From Paracoccus sp. S1E-3 (GTDB taxonomy: Bacteria > Pseudomonadota > Alphaproteobacteria > Rhodobacterales > Rhodobacteraceae): a stretch of 64,000 nucleotides of DNA. The stretch lies in assembly GCF_013868135.1 (NCBI RefSeq), contig NZ_JACEMU010000016.1, forward strand, positions 62,001 through 126,000. Direction: 5' to 3'. A program made the position numbers and the translations under genes. The notes under the pieces were generated by a model. That model had not been told where the DNA came from. It saw nothing but the letters and a program-made list of their open reading frames with translations, and did no database searches. This document shows, piece after piece, positions 1 to 10,586 of the stretch (position 1 is its first letter; each line of letters begins with the position of its first letter).

Positions 1-667
1 CCTTCGCAGGCTTCGCTGCGGTGGTCTTCGCAACCTTCGCTTTCGCTTTCGCCTTCACCTTCGCCGGCGTGACCGTCTCGCTCGCCGGCAGGGGCGTCAC
101 CTCGGGCGTCGAGGAGGCCTGCGCGATCCCTGCCGCCGGTGCGGGCGCACCCTCGCCTGCCGGCGAATCCTGCGCCGTCCTGCCGCGCGCCGCCAGCGCG
201 CCCATCGCGTCGCTCGCCGTCGCACCGGCTTTTTCCGAAGGCTCCGCACTGCGCTCACCGGCATCATCGCCGTCCCGGCCGTCGTCGTTCCCAGATTCGC
301 GCCGCGTCTTCTCGCGGTCTTCGCGCATGTCGTGCAACGCCTCGCGGCCCTTTTCCACGGCCGAGACGGTGCCGGAGGCCAAGGCGGTTCCAGCATGGAC
401 GATCGCATCCTCGGCCCGGTCCAGCATGCCGCCATCGCCGATGTCATGGGCGGTGGCGCGCGGACCCAGCACTTCGGCGCTTTCGACCACGCCGCCACGA
501 CCATCACACAGCAGCCAGACCAGAAGCTGGCCCATCAGGAAGAAGGACATCAGGCCAAGCAATAGCCCCGCCATGAAGCCGCCGCCAAAGAGATTGAACA
601 GGAACACCAGCAAGCCGGCCAGAGCAGCAGCCAGCCAGCAATTCCGCGTGCATTCAGTCTTCAGCAT
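1..667 (-). CDS. Membrane-anchored protein of unknown function in the nuo operon (partial)
   Basis: The gene starts at an ATG at 667 and runs off the window at base 1, so about 222 residues are visible and the C-terminus is missing. A GGGGGTG ribosome-binding site lies 4 bases before the ATG. It begins 28 bases after the nuoE stop on the same strand, so it probably shares the nuo transcript. Residues about 10-28 and 32-52 form two hydrophobic helices. The rest is Ala, Glu, Asp and Arg rich, looks disordered, and ends in Lys-Ala repeats (KAKAKAKVAK). Unidentified frames between nuoE and nuoF are known in Paracoccus and its relatives, and this fits that slot. I cannot name a function. Confidence 0.75.
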   Translation of the reverse strand, partial: MLKTECTRNCWLAAALAGLLVFLFNLFGGGFMAGLLLGLMSFFLMGQLLVWLLCDGRGGVVESAEVLGPRATAHDIGDGGMLDRAEDAIVHAGTALASGTVSAVEKGREALHDMREDREKTRRESGNDDGRDGDDAGERSAEPSEKAGATASDAMGALAARGRTAQDSPAGEGAPAPAAGIAQASSTPEVTPLPASETVTPAKVKAKAKAKVAKTTAAKPAK

Positions 668-695
668 CTGTCACCCCCGTGGCGTGCGGTTGATC

Positions 696-1745
696 CTAGT
701 TGGCCGTCCCCTTGCGTTCCCTGACAAATTGCTGGGCCTGCCTGACCCATTCGTCGCGCGTCACCCGGCCATGGAAGCCTTCCAGATTGGCATCGACCCA
801 GGCGATCTCGTCCGAGGCCCAGCCTGCGATCTGGTCGAAATGATAGACCCCCAGCTGGTGCAGCAGCTGTTCAAGCTTCGGGCCGACGCCATTGATTTCC
901 TTCAGGTCGTCGGGCCGACCGTCGCGCGGCGCGGCCAGACCTTCGGGCTTGCGCCCCTCGGCCAGGGCCTCGGCCGCGGCGGCGGCGGTATCGGCGACGA
1001 TGATCTTTTCTTCCCGCGCGACTTCGGCCCGCTCGGTCTTGCCCAGCCAGGGCGTCAGGATCGGCACCTCGGTGCCGTCGATGCGCTTCAGCGTATCGCC
1101 GATCTCGAGCGCCAGCGTGACCGAGGCATTCGCGGCCTCGACCGGGGGCAGCAGGTTGGTCAGCGCATTCTGGCCGGTCTTCGCCTCGGAGGAGAAGCGG
1201 CCATCCTGCGGGCCGGGACGCGGCACCTGACCGGCGACCATGGCGTCGATCAGTTCGGCCAGCTTTTCGGCGGTCAGGTCTTCATAGAAATCCTTGCCGA
1301 TCTGGGCCATCGGCGCATTGGCGCAGGCGCCCAGGCACTCGACCTCCTCCCAGGAAAAGCGGCCATCGTCCGACAGCGTATGCGGTGCCGGGGAAATCTT
1401 CTCGCGGCAGACGCGGATCAGGTCCTCGGCCCCGCAGATCATGCAGGTGGTGGTGCCGCAGATCTGGATATTGGCGACCGAACCGACCGGATAGAGCTGG
1501 AACATGAAATAGAAGGTCGCGACCTCCAGCACCCGCATATAGGCCATGCCCAGCAGGTCGGCGACATATTCCATCGCCGGACGGGTCAGCCAGCCTTCCT
1601 GTTCCTGCGCGCGCCACAGGATCGGGATCACCGCCGACTGCTGGCGACCTTCGGGGTATTTGGTCATCTGCGCCCGCGCCCAGTCAAGGTTCGCTGGCGT
1701 GAACTCGAACGAGTCCGGCTGGATGGGGGATAGGCGGCGCAGCAT
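696..1745 (-). CDS. nuoE: NADH-quinone oxidoreductase subunit E, with C-terminal extension
   Basis: This is the 24 kDa-type subunit of the complex I peripheral arm, which carries the [2Fe-2S] cluster N1a and works with NuoF in NADH oxidation. The product is 349 residues. The four cluster ligands are C96 and C101 (ICGTTTC) and C137 and C141 (ECLGAC). The thioredoxin-like domain ends near residue 170. A low-complexity linker follows, and residues about 278-340 form a helix-hairpin-helix-like domain ([12 protein letters not shown]) of the type grouped as COG3743. The family's usual length is 160-240 residues, so this protein has a fused tail. I chose the ATG at 1745, preceded by GGAG, over an upstream in-frame start at 1784. 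It lies downstream of nuoD. Confidence 0.95.
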   Translation of the reverse strand: MLRRLSPIQPDSFEFTPANLDWARAQMTKYPEGRQQSAVIPILWRAQEQEGWLTRPAMEYVADLLGMAYMRVLEVATFYFMFQLYPVGSVANIQICGTTTCMICGAEDLIRVCREKISPAPHTLSDDGRFSWEEVECLGACANAPMAQIGKDFYEDLTAEKLAELIDAMVAGQVPRPGPQDGRFSSEAKTGQNALTNLLPPVEAANASVTLALEIGDTLKRIDGTEVPILTPWLGKTERAEVAREEKIIVADTAAAAAEALAEGRKPEGLAAPRDGRPDDLKEINGVGPKLEQLLHQLGVYHFDQIAGWASDEIAWVDANLEGFHGRVTRDEWVRQAQQFVRERKGTAN

Positions 1746-1890
1746 CAGCGGCAGGTCTCCGTCTTGAGGACCGGCGGCACGCATTCCCGCGCGCCTCGCC
1801 CCTCGTTAATCCGTGTGCGGGCGGCGCCACCGGCGCCCCCCGTGATCAAGTCTTGCCCAGCCGGCGCACAGGCCGGCAGGCGGCGGGCCA

Positions 1891-3126
1891 TCACCGGTCA
1901 ACCTCGCCGAACACGATGTCGAGCGTGGCGATGAAGGCCGGGATGTCGGACAACATGTGGCCCTTGGCCATCCAGTCCATCGACTGCAGATGCGCGAAAC
2001 CAGGCGCACGCAGTTTGGCGCGGTAGGGCTTGTTGGTGCCGTCCGAAACCAGATAGACGCCGAATTCGCCCTTCGGCGCCTCGACTGCGGCATAGACCTC
2101 GCCCGCGGGCAGCTTGAAGCCCTCGGTATACAGTTTGAAGTGGTGGATCAGGCTTTCCATGTCGGTCTTCATGGCCGCCCGCTTCGGCGGGGCCAGCTTG
2201 CCGCGCGCCAGCACGTCGCCGCCGGTGACCCGCAGCTTGGCAATGGCCTGCCGCATGATCTTGACCGATTCACGCATCTCGGCCATGCGGACCAGATAGC
2301 GGTCATAGCAGTCGCCATTCTTGCCGACCGGAATCTGGAAATCATACTCCTCGTAGCCGGAATAGGGCTGCGACTTGCGCAGATCCCAGGCAAGGCCAGA
2401 GCCGCGCACCATGACGCCGGAATAGCCCCAGTTCAGCGCGTCCTGTTCGTGAACGACGCCGATATCGACCAGCCGCTGCTTGACGATGCGGTTTTCGGTC
2501 AGCAGGGTTTCCAGATCGTCCAGAACCTTGGGAAATCCATCGCACCAGGCCTCGATATCGTCGACCAGACCGGGGGGCAGATCTTCATGCACCCCGCCGG
2601 GACGGTAATAGGCCATGTGCAGTCGCGCCCCCGAGGCACGTTCGCAGAAGACCATCAATTCCTCGCGAGCCGCAAAACCCCAGACCGGCGGGGTCAGCGC
2701 GCCGATGTCCAGCATCCCCGTGGTCACGCCCAGCAGGTGATTCAGGATGCGGCCGATCTCGTCGAACAGCACCCGGATGATCCGGGCGCGCGGCGGCGGC
2801 GCGATTCCGGCCAGCTTTTCGATGGCCAGACACCAGGCATGTTCCTGATTCTGCGGCGAGGAATAGTCGAGCCGGTCGAAATAGGGCAGGTTCTGCAGAT
2901 AGGTCCGGCTTTCCATCAGCTTTTCGGTGCCGCGATGCAGCAGACCGATATGGGGGTCGGCGCGTTCGACGACTTCGCCGTCCAGTTCCAGCACCAGACG
3001 CAGCACGCCATGCGCCGCCGGATGCTGGGGACCGAAGTTGATGTTGAAGTTGCGGATGTCCTGTTCGCCGGTATGGGCGTCCACGGAACCGTCGTCATAG
3101 CTGTTGACGCGAATATCGCCGTCCAT
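1891..3126 (-). CDS. nuoD: NADH-quinone oxidoreductase subunit D
   Basis: This is the 49 kDa-type subunit of complex I. It sits at the junction of the peripheral and membrane arms and forms the quinone-binding cavity with NuoB. The product is 411 residues, full length for an alphaproteobacterial NuoD. The N-terminal loop [10 protein letters not shown], which contributes to the quinone site, is intact, as is the block [10 protein letters not shown]. The C-terminus ends in the family pattern DIVFGEVDR. The ATG at 3126 is preceded by AGAGGAG. nuoC lies upstream with a gap of about 75 bases, and nuoE follows after about 145 bases. Confidence 0.97.
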   Translation of the reverse strand: MDGDIRVNSYDDGSVDAHTGEQDIRNFNINFGPQHPAAHGVLRLVLELDGEVVERADPHIGLLHRGTEKLMESRTYLQNLPYFDRLDYSSPQNQEHAWCLAIEKLAGIAPPPRARIIRVLFDEIGRILNHLLGVTTGMLDIGALTPPVWGFAAREELMVFCERASGARLHMAYYRPGGVHEDLPPGLVDDIEAWCDGFPKVLDDLETLLTENRIVKQRLVDIGVVHEQDALNWGYSGVMVRGSGLAWDLRKSQPYSGYEEYDFQIPVGKNGDCYDRYLVRMAEMRESVKIMRQAIAKLRVTGGDVLARGKLAPPKRAAMKTDMESLIHHFKLYTEGFKLPAGEVYAAVEAPKGEFGVYLVSDGTNKPYRAKLRAPGFAHLQSMDWMAKGHMLSDIPAFIATLDIVFGEVDR

Positions 3127-3200
3127 GGCTTACTCCTCTGCTGCAGCGCGCAGGCGCGCGCAGCCCTGAATGGCACGGTGGCAGAAGCGGCGGAGAGATC

Positions 3201-3827
3201 TCACTTGCCCGCCTCCTTCGCCTTCTCGTCGCCGGGCAGCACGTATTTCGCCCCTTCCCAGGGCGACAGGAAGTCGAACTGCCGGTATTCCTGCGTCAGC
3301 CGCACGGGTTCGTAGACGACGCGCTTCAGCGCCTCGTCATAGCGCACCTCGACATAGCCGGTGGTCGGGAAGTCCTTGCGCAGCGGGAAGCCGCGGAAGC
3401 CGTAATCGGTCAGGATCCGGCGCAGGTCGGGGTGACCGGCGAACATGATCCCGAACATGTCGAAGACCTCGCGTTCATACCAGTTCGCGCCGGGATAAAG
3501 CCCGGTGAGCGTCGGCACCAGATCATCCTCGCGCACGGCAGTTTTCACCCGGATGCGCTGATTGCGATACATCGACAGGAACTGATAGACCACATCGAAG
3601 CGCACCGGGCGTTCGGGATGGTCGACCGCAGTGATGTCCGACAGCGTCGAGAAGCGGCAATTCGTGTCCGATTGCAGGAACTCGATCAGCCGGACCAGCC
3701 CGGACAGGCTGACGGTGACATTCAGCTCCTGAAAGGCAAGCTCGGTCGCCAGGACATCATCCGGGAACCGGGTCTGAACCAGTTCCGCCAGATCGGCGAG
3801 AGTGTCGAGATCGGGATAGATCGCCAT
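3201..3827 (-). CDS. nuoC: NADH-quinone oxidoreductase subunit C
   Basis: This is the 30 kDa-type subunit of the complex I peripheral arm; it carries no cofactor and stabilises NuoB and NuoD. The product is 208 residues and is separate from NuoD, unlike the fused NuoCD of enterobacteria. The family signature block ERE-x-FDMFGI-x-F is present ([10 protein letters not shown]) and is followed by RRILTDYGF and HPDL. The ATG at 3827 has GAGGTAG upstream and lies 5 bases after the nuoB stop codon, so translation is probably coupled. Confidence 0.97.
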   Translation of the reverse strand: MAIYPDLDTLADLAELVQTRFPDDVLATELAFQELNVTVSLSGLVRLIEFLQSDTNCRFSTLSDITAVDHPERPVRFDVVYQFLSMYRNQRIRVKTAVREDDLVPTLTGLYPGANWYEREVFDMFGIMFAGHPDLRRILTDYGFRGFPLRKDFPTTGYVEVRYDEALKRVVYEPVRLTQEYRQFDFLSPWEGAKYVLPGDEKAKEAGK

Positions 3828-3832
3828 GTCTG

Positions 3833-4806
<974 letters not shown>

Positions 4807-5121
4807 GAGATCAGGCTCCCTTGTGCCGCAGCCGGGCCCGGCTGCGTTTGGGTTGGGCTACTGTCCGTTTATCCCTGCCGCACCAGAGGGTCAACTAAGG
4901 GGCGCACGAATAAGCCGCCGCAAACTGACGCTTTGCGGCCCGGTGCCCCGCGGCCGGAATAACATGGCGCGCAGCGTGGCGCGGGGTGGTTTCTGAAAGA
5001 AAAACCCTTCGTTGACGAAACCTTAGATGCTAAACTCGCGTTACAGCACAGTCATCACCATCGCCGCGCCGGGCGGAAAGCCTCTGCCCGCACGCGGTGG
5101 CCGAACTTTATGAGGAAGCGC
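4807..5121. other. Intergenic region between divergent nuoA and glsB-like gene
   Basis: This stretch of 315 bases separates the leftward nuo operon from the rightward small stress-protein gene. No reading frame with convincing codon use is present. By position it must hold the nuo promoter and the promoter of the small membrane-protein gene. I could not pick out a convincing -35/-10 pair or a general-stress sigma factor site at good spacing. A short AT-richer patch lies at about 4995-5045. Confidence 0.5.
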
Positions 5122-5376
5122 ATGAGTCTTATCGTTGCAATCATCGTGGGCGCCATCGCCGGCTGGCTGGCGGGTCAGATCGTCAAGGGCCACGGCCAGG
5201 GCCTGCTGGTCAATATCGTCGTCGGGATCGTCGGCGCGCTGATCGCCTCTTTCCTGTTCCCGGCCCTTGGCATGGGTGCGGGCGAAGGCACCAACATCAT
5301 CGGCGCCATCCTTTATGCCACCATTGGCGCGGTGATCCTTCTGGTGCTACTGCGGCTGGTCAACCGCGCCTCCTGA
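5122..5376 (+). CDS. GlsB/YeaQ/YmgE family stress-response membrane protein
   Basis: The product is about 84 residues, the usual length for this family (transglycosylase-associated protein family). It has three glycine-rich hydrophobic helices. The opening MSLIVAIIVGAIAGWLAG and the later segment GIVGALIASFLFP match the family pattern. Members are often induced by general, osmotic or acid stress, and their biochemical role is not settled. I prefer the ATG at 5122, which has GAGGAAG at good spacing, over the ATG at 5110, which itself sits inside that ribosome-binding site. The gene stands alone, with a strong terminator downstream. Confidence 0.88.
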   Translation: MSLIVAIIVGAIAGWLAGQIVKGHGQGLLVNIVVGIVGALIASFLFPALGMGAGEGTNIIGAILYATIGAVILLVLLRLVNRAS

Positions 5377-5420
5377 GGCGGTCGCGGCCGATCACCATCA
5401 TAACCGAAATGCATCCCGAG

Positions 5421-5453
5421 GCCCCCGCAAGTATCTTGCGGGGGCTTTATTTT
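5421..5453 (+). terminator. Rho-independent terminator after the GlsB-like gene
   Basis: An 11-base perfect stem, GCCCCCGCAAG paired with CTTGCGGGGGC around a TAT loop (5421-5445), is followed by TTTATTTT. It lies 44 bases after the stop of the small membrane-protein gene and just before the MFS transporter gene, so it separates the two transcripts. Confidence 0.9.
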
Positions 5454-5470
5454 CCCGACAGATTGGCGCG

Positions 5471-7099
5471 ATGCCAGCCACCGGATCCACCTTCGCCCCG
5501 TTTCGACATCCTGCCTTCCGCACCCTGTGGACGGCGACGCTGGTGTCGAATTTCGGCGGCCTCGTGCAGGCGGTCAGCGCCGCCTGGCTGATGACCCAGC
5601 TGACCGACAACGCGACGCTGATCGCGCTGGTGCAGGCGTCGAACACCCTGCCGATCATGCTGTTCGCGCTGGCATCGGGCGCGCTTGCCGATATCTTCGA
5701 CCGCCGCCAGATCATGATCGCCGCCATCGCCTTCATGGCGGTGACTTCGGCAGGGTTGGCACTTGTCGCCTGGGCGGGCGCGGTCACGCCCTGGGTGCTG
5801 CTGGCCTTCACCTTCCTGATCGGTCTCGGCCAGGCGCTTTACAACCCACCCTGGCAGGCCAGCATGGGCGATCTGGTCCCGCGCGAGGATTTGCCGCAGG
5901 CGGTGACGCTGAACTCGGTGGGGTTCAACCTGATGCGCTCGGTCGGGCCGGCCGCGGGTGGCCTGATCGTGGCCGCATGGGGCGCGGCGGTGGGATTCGC
6001 GGTCAATGCCTTCAGCTATATCCCGCTGCTCATCGCCATGCTGCGCTGGAAGCCCGACTATCCGCCCCGCACCATCGCGCGCGAGCCTTTCATGGCGGCG
6101 GTGGGCGCAGGGCTTCGCTATGTCGCGCTGTCGCCCAATCTGGTGCGGGTGCTGACGCGTTCCTCGGCCTTCGGGCTGTCGGCGGCGGCGCTGATGGCGC
6201 TGCTGCCGCTGGTGGCGAAATCCCATCCCGAGGGCGGCTCGTTGCTGTTCGGCGTCCTGCTGGGCTGCTTTGGCGCCGGCGCGATCATCGGGGCGCTGAC
6301 CAATACCCGTATCCGGGCGCGGTTCAGCAATGAATGGGTGACGCGGATCGGGATGGTGGTCTTTGCCGCGGCCACCGCGGCGCTGGCGCTGACCAGCAAT
6401 ATCTGGGCCCATGCGGGGGCGATGTTCCCGGCCGGCATGGCCTGGGTCATCACGCTGTCGCTGTTCAACGTGACGGTGCAGCTGTCGACGCCGCGCTGGG
6501 TAGTGGCGCGCGCGCTGGCGCTGTATCAGACCGCCACCTTCGGCGGCATGGCGGCGGGCGCATGGCTGTGGGGGGCCGTGGCCGATGCCTACGGGCTGCA
6601 GGTGGCGCTGATCGGCGCCGCCATCGGGCTGCTGCTCGCCGCCGCGATCGGCTTCGCGCTGCCGATGCCGGAATTCAGCGAATCCGACCTGTCGCCCGCC
6701 AACCGCTTCCGCGAGCCGGTGCTGGGGCTGGACCTGCGCGGGCGGTCGGGGCCGATCATGGTGATGGTCGACTATCACATCGCGCCCGAGGATACCGAGG
6801 AATTCCTGACCCTGATGGCCCGGCGCCGCGACATTCGCCGCCGCGACGGCGCTCGGTCATGGGTGCTGCTGCGCGATCTGGAAAAGCCCGATCACTGGTC
6901 GGAAAGCTATCACATCGCCACCTGGGACGATTATATCCGCCACAACACGCGCCGCACCGTGACTGATAACGAGGTCACCAACGCCCTGCATCGTCTGCAC
7001 CGCGACGAAGGCGACCCGCCCGTCCACCGCCTGATCGAGCGGCACAATGTTTCCTCGCATGCCGATGTGCCGCTCAGGGGCAAGATCGACGTGTTATGA
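5471..7099 (+). CDS. MFS transporter with C-terminal monooxygenase-like domain
   Basis: The product is 542 residues. Residues about 1-405 form a major facilitator domain of the MFS_3/enterobactin-exporter-like type, with the loop 2-3 motif GALADIFDRRQ and about 11-12 hydrophobic helices. From about residue 430 the chain becomes soluble and resembles the antibiotic-biosynthesis-monooxygenase (ABM) fold (MVMVDYHIAPEDTEEFL, then SWVLLRDLEKPDHWSE). This fusion is known in the MFS_3 family. The substrate cannot be deduced; efflux of a small molecule is likely. The start follows the upstream terminator by 17 bases and has no strong ribosome-binding site. The 3' end overlaps the convergent EamA gene by 6 bases. 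Confidence 0.85.
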   Translation: MPATGSTFAPFRHPAFRTLWTATLVSNFGGLVQAVSAAWLMTQLTDNATLIALVQASNTLPIMLFALASGALADIFDRRQIMIAAIAFMAVTSAGLALVAWAGAVTPWVLLAFTFLIGLGQALYNPPWQASMGDLVPREDLPQAVTLNSVGFNLMRSVGPAAGGLIVAAWGAAVGFAVNAFSYIPLLIAMLRWKPDYPPRTIAREPFMAAVGAGLRYVALSPNLVRVLTRSSAFGLSAAALMALLPLVAKSHPEGGSLLFGVLLGCFGAGAIIGALTNTRIRARFSNEWVTRIGMVVFAAATAALALTSNIWAHAGAMFPAGMAWVITLSLFNVTVQLSTPRWVVARALALYQTATFGGMAAGAWLWGAVADAYGLQVALIGAAIGLLLAAAIGFALPMPEFSESDLSPANRFREPVLGLDLRGRSGPIMVMVDYHIAPEDTEEFLTLMARRRDIRRRDGARSWVLLRDLEKPDHWSESYHIATWDDYIRHNTRRTVTDNEVTNALHRLHRDEGDPPVHRLIERHNVSSHADVPLRGKIDVL

Positions 7100-7984
7100 C
7101 ACCCGCTTGCCCCGCCACAGGATGAACAGCCCCGAACAGACGATCAGCGCCGATCCGGCCAGCATGGCGGGCGTCAGCGTCTCGCCGAACAGGACCACGC
7201 CAAGGGCAATCCCGAACAGCAGCCGGGAATAGCGGAAGGGCGTCACCGCCGAAACCTCGCCCGTGCGCATGGCCTTCATCAGGCTGGCATAGGCGCAGAT
7301 GCCCGCCAGAACCGCACCCAGCAGGCGCAGGCTGGCATGACCGTCTGGCCGCACAAAGGTGGTGCCATCCCACAGCGCATAGATCGCCCCGGCAAGGATG
7401 ATCGCCAGAAACCCGTAGAAGCCAAGGATCGCTGTGCCCAGCCCTGCGGGCGCGGCGCGGCTGGCCAGATCGCGCCCGGCAAAGCCCAGCATTCCGACCA
7501 CCGCGAGGATCGACAGAGCCGAGAAGCTGTCGGTGCCCGGCCCGATGATGATGATGACCCCCACCAGCCCGATCAGGATCGCCAGCCAGCGCCGCGGCCC
7601 GACCCTTTCGCCAAAGACCAGTGCCGCCCCCGCGACCACCACCAGCGGCGTCGCCTGCAGGATCACCGTGGCCGAGGACAGCGGCGTCAGCGTGATCGCC
7701 AGCGCATAGAACAGCCGGCCGACGACCTCGAACAGCATCCGCAGCTGCATGACGCGCGCCAGCACCGCGCGGCTTGCCAGCGGCTGCCCGGTCAGCCGGG
7801 CATAGGCGGCGAACAGGATCGCGCCGCCAGCGCCGAACAGGATCAGGATCTCGGCCGTGGGCAGGCTGCGGGCGGCGGCCTTGATCAGCGCATCCTCGAC
7901 CGCGAAGGCCGCCATGGCCGCGACCATCCAGATGCTGCCGATCAGGTTCGCCCGCTCGACCGGTGGGGCGGCGGCCTCAAGCAC
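7094..7984 (-). CDS. DMT-family transporter (EamA domains)
   Basis: The product is 296 residues with ten hydrophobic helices arranged as two EamA repeats, about residues 14-145 and 155-290. The family pattern [18 protein letters not shown] occurs at the end of repeat 1, and [17 protein letters not shown] at the end of repeat 2. Such proteins export or import amino acids, nucleobases or other metabolites; the substrate cannot be read from the sequence. The start is a GTG at 7984 that overlaps the apt stop by 8 bases, so it is probably translated from the same message as apt. Confidence 0.85.
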   Translation of the reverse strand: MLEAAAPPVERANLIGSIWMVAAMAAFAVEDALIKAAARSLPTAEILILFGAGGAILFAAYARLTGQPLASRAVLARVMQLRMLFEVVGRLFYALAITLTPLSSATVILQATPLVVVAGAALVFGERVGPRRWLAILIGLVGVIIIIGPGTDSFSALSILAVVGMLGFAGRDLASRAAPAGLGTAILGFYGFLAIILAGAIYALWDGTTFVRPDGHASLRLLGAVLAGICAYASLMKAMRTGEVSAVTPFRYSRLLFGIALGVVLFGETLTPAMLAGSALIVCSGLFILWRGKRVS

Positions 7985-8513
7985 CGTCGAATTCTGTCAA
8001 GGCGTGGACGGGGATGCCCATGGCTTCCAGCCGCTTGCGGCCGCCCAGTTCCGGCAGGTCGATCACGAAGGCGCAGCCGATCACCTCGGCCCCCAGCCGG
8101 CGGCAAAGGGTGATGCCCGCTTCCGCCGTGCCGCCGGTCGCCAGCAGGTCATCGACGATCAGCACCCGCTCGCCCGTCTTCAGGGCATCGTCATGGATCT
8201 CCATCACCGCCTCGCCATATTCCAGCTGATAGGCTTCCGAAATCACCGTGCCGGGCAGCTTGCCCTTCTTGCGGATCGGCACGAAGCCCACCGACAGCTG
8301 ATGCGCCACTGCGCCGCCGAGGATGAAGCCCCGCGCCTCCAGCCCGACGACCTTGTCGATCTTCTGGCCGGCGTAATCGAGCAGGATCTGGTCAACCGCC
8401 ATGCGAAAGCCGCGCGCATCCGCAAACAGCGTGGTCACGTCGCGGAAGATGATCCCCTCATGCGGGAAATCATAGATGCTGCGGATGTAATCCTTGACGG
8501 TCTTCTGCGTCAT
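7977..8513 (-). CDS. apt: Adenine phosphoribosyltransferase
   Basis: This enzyme converts adenine and PRPP to AMP in purine salvage. The product is 178 residues, the standard length. The PRPP-binding motif [14 protein letters not shown] is intact, and the N-terminal segment [20 protein letters not shown] is typical of Apt. The stop of the flavin-reductase-like gene overlaps the apt ATG as ATGA, and the EamA gene overlaps its 3' end, so the three genes form one leftward operon. Confidence 0.95.
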   Translation of the reverse strand: MTQKTVKDYIRSIYDFPHEGIIFRDVTTLFADARGFRMAVDQILLDYAGQKIDKVVGLEARGFILGGAVAHQLSVGFVPIRKKGKLPGTVISEAYQLEYGEAVMEIHDDALKTGERVLIVDDLLATGGTAEAGITLCRRLGAEVIGCAFVIDLPELGGRKRLEAMGIPVHALTEFDGA

Positions 8514-9109
8514 TCGGGGCGCTCCAGCTCGAAAATCTCGTGGACGGCCGCATAGTCACGATAGCCCATGCGGGCCAGCCAGCCATCGCGGGTCAGGTCG
8601 AACCGCCCGTCGCGGATACAGTCGTCGCGCAGATGCACGCCCGTCACCACGCCCAGCACCAGCCAGTTGGCCGGCCCCGCCAGCCGCTGGACCTGCATCA
8701 TGCGGCATTCCAGCGATGCGGGCGCCTGCGCCACGCGCGGACAGTCGATGGTGTCGCATTCTGCGGCGGCGATTCCGCAGGCCTCGAACTCGCTGACGCC
8801 GGCGGGGAATGTCTCGCTGGAGGCATTCATCTGATCGATCAGCGCCGCCGAGGCGATGTTGACGCAAAACACCCCGGTTTCCGCGATATGCGCCAGCGAA
8901 TCCTTCATGTGCGACCGGTCGGCCTTCGCGGTGGTCGAGGCGAACATCACCTGCGGCGGCGTATAGGCGACCGCGTTGAAGAAGCTGTAGGGGGCCAGAT
9001 TGTCGCCATCCGACCCCCGCGTCGAGATCCAGCCGATCGGCCGAGGGGCAATGATGGCGTTGAACGGGTTATGCGGCAGGCCGTGGCCGTTCTCGGGGCG
9101 GTAAAACAT
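8510..9109 (-). CDS. Flavin reductase-like domain protein (FMN-binding split barrel)
   Basis: The product is 199 residues from the ATG at 9109, which is preceded by AAGGAGAGATC. The segment [13 protein letters not shown] followed by [11 protein letters not shown] is the classic opening of the flavin reductase-like/DIM6-NTAB family, whose members bind FMN and often act as flavin:NAD(P)H reductases or oxidoreductase partners. An upstream in-frame extension to 9307 has unlikely codon use and overlaps the divergent acetyltransferase, so I rejected it. The gene leads the flavin reductase-apt-EamA operon. The specific reaction is not known. Confidence 0.88.
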   Translation of the reverse strand: MFYRPENGHGLPHNPFNAIIAPRPIGWISTRGSDGDNLAPYSFFNAVAYTPPQVMFASTTAKADRSHMKDSLAHIAETGVFCVNIASAALIDQMNASSETFPAGVSEFEACGIAAAECDTIDCPRVAQAPASLECRMMQVQRLAGPANWLVLGVVTGVHLRDDCIRDGRFDLTRDGWLARMGYRDYAAVHEIFELERPE

Positions 9110-9227
9110 GATCTCTCCTTCGCGCGCGCAGGCATCCTGCCCGCCCGTCCGCGCGCGGTCCACCCCATTCTTGCAACTGACGGTGACCGTGCTACGCATC
9201 CTCCCGGAAGGCGAACAGGGGGGCGCG

Positions 9228-9782
9228 GTGGAGATCTGCGAAGAACAACCCGAGGATTGGCACGAGGTCGAGGCGCTGATGGATCTGTGCTTCGCGCCGG
9301 GGCGCACGGCGCTGTCGTCTTACCGCCTGCGCGACGGGGTGGCTCCGGTGCGCGACCTGTGCCTGCTGCTGCGCGAATCCGGCACCATCCGCGCTGCCAT
9401 CCGCTATTGGCCCGTGCGGGTGGATGGCCAATCGGTTCTGCTGCTGGGTCCGATAGCCGTCCACCCGACCGCGCAGGGCGAGGGGCTGGGCGGCTGGCTG
9501 ATGCGCGAAAGTCTGCATCGCGCAACCGAGATGGGCTGGCCGCGGGTGATGCTGGTCGGCGATGCGCCCTATTATTCCCGCTTCGGCTTCGTCAGGCTGG
9601 ATGAAGTCGAGATGCCGCCCCCCACCAATCCAGACCGGGTGCTGGGACTGGAACTTCAGCCCGGCGCGTGGGTTGGGGTGACGGGACCGGTCCTGCGCGA
9701 GACCGATCCCGATATCGCCCTCGCGCATGAGGATCCGTCCGGGCGCCCCGACTGCCAACCGGCGGATCTGACAAAGGAATAG
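9228..9782 (+). CDS. GNAT-family N-acetyltransferase
   Basis: The product is about 184 residues. The acetyl-CoA-binding loop is recognisable in VHPTAQGEGLGGWLMRESL (motif A, Q/R-x-x-G-x-G/A), and the later segment YYSRFGFV matches the end of the COG3153-type fold. Starts farther left (9108 to 9189) lack a ribosome-binding site. I prefer the GTG at 9228, preceded by AGGGGGG, because translation then opens with the usual EI-x-x-E-x-P-x-D pattern. The EcsC gene follows 3 bases after its stop. The acceptor substrate is unknown. Confidence 0.85.
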   Translation: MEICEEQPEDWHEVEALMDLCFAPGRTALSSYRLRDGVAPVRDLCLLLRESGTIRAAIRYWPVRVDGQSVLLLGPIAVHPTAQGEGLGGWLMRESLHRATEMGWPRVMLVGDAPYYSRFGFVRLDEVEMPPPTNPDRVLGLELQPGAWVGVTGPVLRETDPDIALAHEDPSGRPDCQPADLTKE

Positions 9783-9785
9783 CCC

Positions 9786-10586
9786 GTGGCCGAACGCCAG
9801 CAATTCGTCCTGCCCCCCATCACCGATCCCAGTGTGCTGGCCGAGATCGACCGGCTGGCGCAACGCTATGTCGCCGCCCGCGGTCTGGGGATGGAGATCC
9901 TCGACCGTGTCGGCGATGGCGGCGAGACTTTGATGAAGATGCTACCGCCCTTCCTGCGCAAGCGCCTTGACAAGGCGGTCGCGGCGGCGTTGCGGCGGAC
10001 CTTCGGCGCAGCCTCGGCCTCGCGTCGGATGGTGGGCAACCGGGGCGACTGGTTCAACCGGATGGGCACCACCGCCGCCGGCGCCATCGGCGGCGCTGCC
10101 GGGATCGCCGGCACGGTGATCGAACTGCCGGTCACCGTCACCATTCTGCAGCGCGCCATCCTCGAGATCGCCGATGAACATGGGCTGGACGTCGACAGCG
10201 ACGAAATCCGCGCCGAGGCGCTGCGCATCTTCGCCACCGGCGGCCCGCTGGAGGAGGATGACGGCACCGATACCGCCCTTCTGGCCACCCGCGTCGCCAT
10301 CAGCGGTGGCACGCTGCAGGGGCTGATCACCAAATTCGCCCCCCAGATCGCCAGCCGCGTGCTGGCCAAGGCCGGCGCGCAGGTGGTGCCGGTGCTGGGC
10401 GCGGCGGCGGGGGCGTCGATCAACTATATCTTCGCGCGCTATTATCAGGAACTGGCGCGGGTGCAGTTCGGCCTGCTGCGGCTGGCCAATGAAACCGGCA
10501 TCCCGCGCGAGGCCCTGGCCGAACGTCTGGTCATGCGCATCAAATCGCTGGAGGCGAAGAAGCTGGAAAGCAAGCGCAACGCCTGA
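9786..10586 (+). CDS. EcsC family protein
   Basis: The product is 266 residues and resembles the EcsC family, whose namesake is encoded next to the EcsAB transporter of Bacillus and whose function is unknown. The glycine/alanine-rich stretches TTAAGAIGGAAGIAGTVIEL and VVPVLGAAAGASINYIFARY are typical of the family and may be membrane-associated. The start is a GTG at 9786 with AAAGGAA upstream. Only 3 bases separate it from the acetyltransferase stop, so the two are co-transcribed. No partner ABC transporter is adjacent. Confidence 0.85.
   Translation: MAERQQFVLPPITDPSVLAEIDRLAQRYVAARGLGMEILDRVGDGGETLMKMLPPFLRKRLDKAVAAALRRTFGAASASRRMVGNRGDWFNRMGTTAAGAIGGAAGIAGTVIELPVTVTILQRAILEIADEHGLDVDSDEIRAEALRIFATGGPLEEDDGTDTALLATRVAISGGTLQGLITKFAPQIASRVLAKAGAQVVPVLGAAAGASINYIFARYYQELARVQFGLLRLANETGIPREALAERLVMRIKSLEAKKLESKRNA

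Noticed and set aside
21..110. Repeated TTCGC/TTTCGC units at the left edge resembling a simple tandem repeat
   Set aside because: On the minus strand they encode the Lys/Ala-rich tail of the partial membrane protein, so coding explains them.
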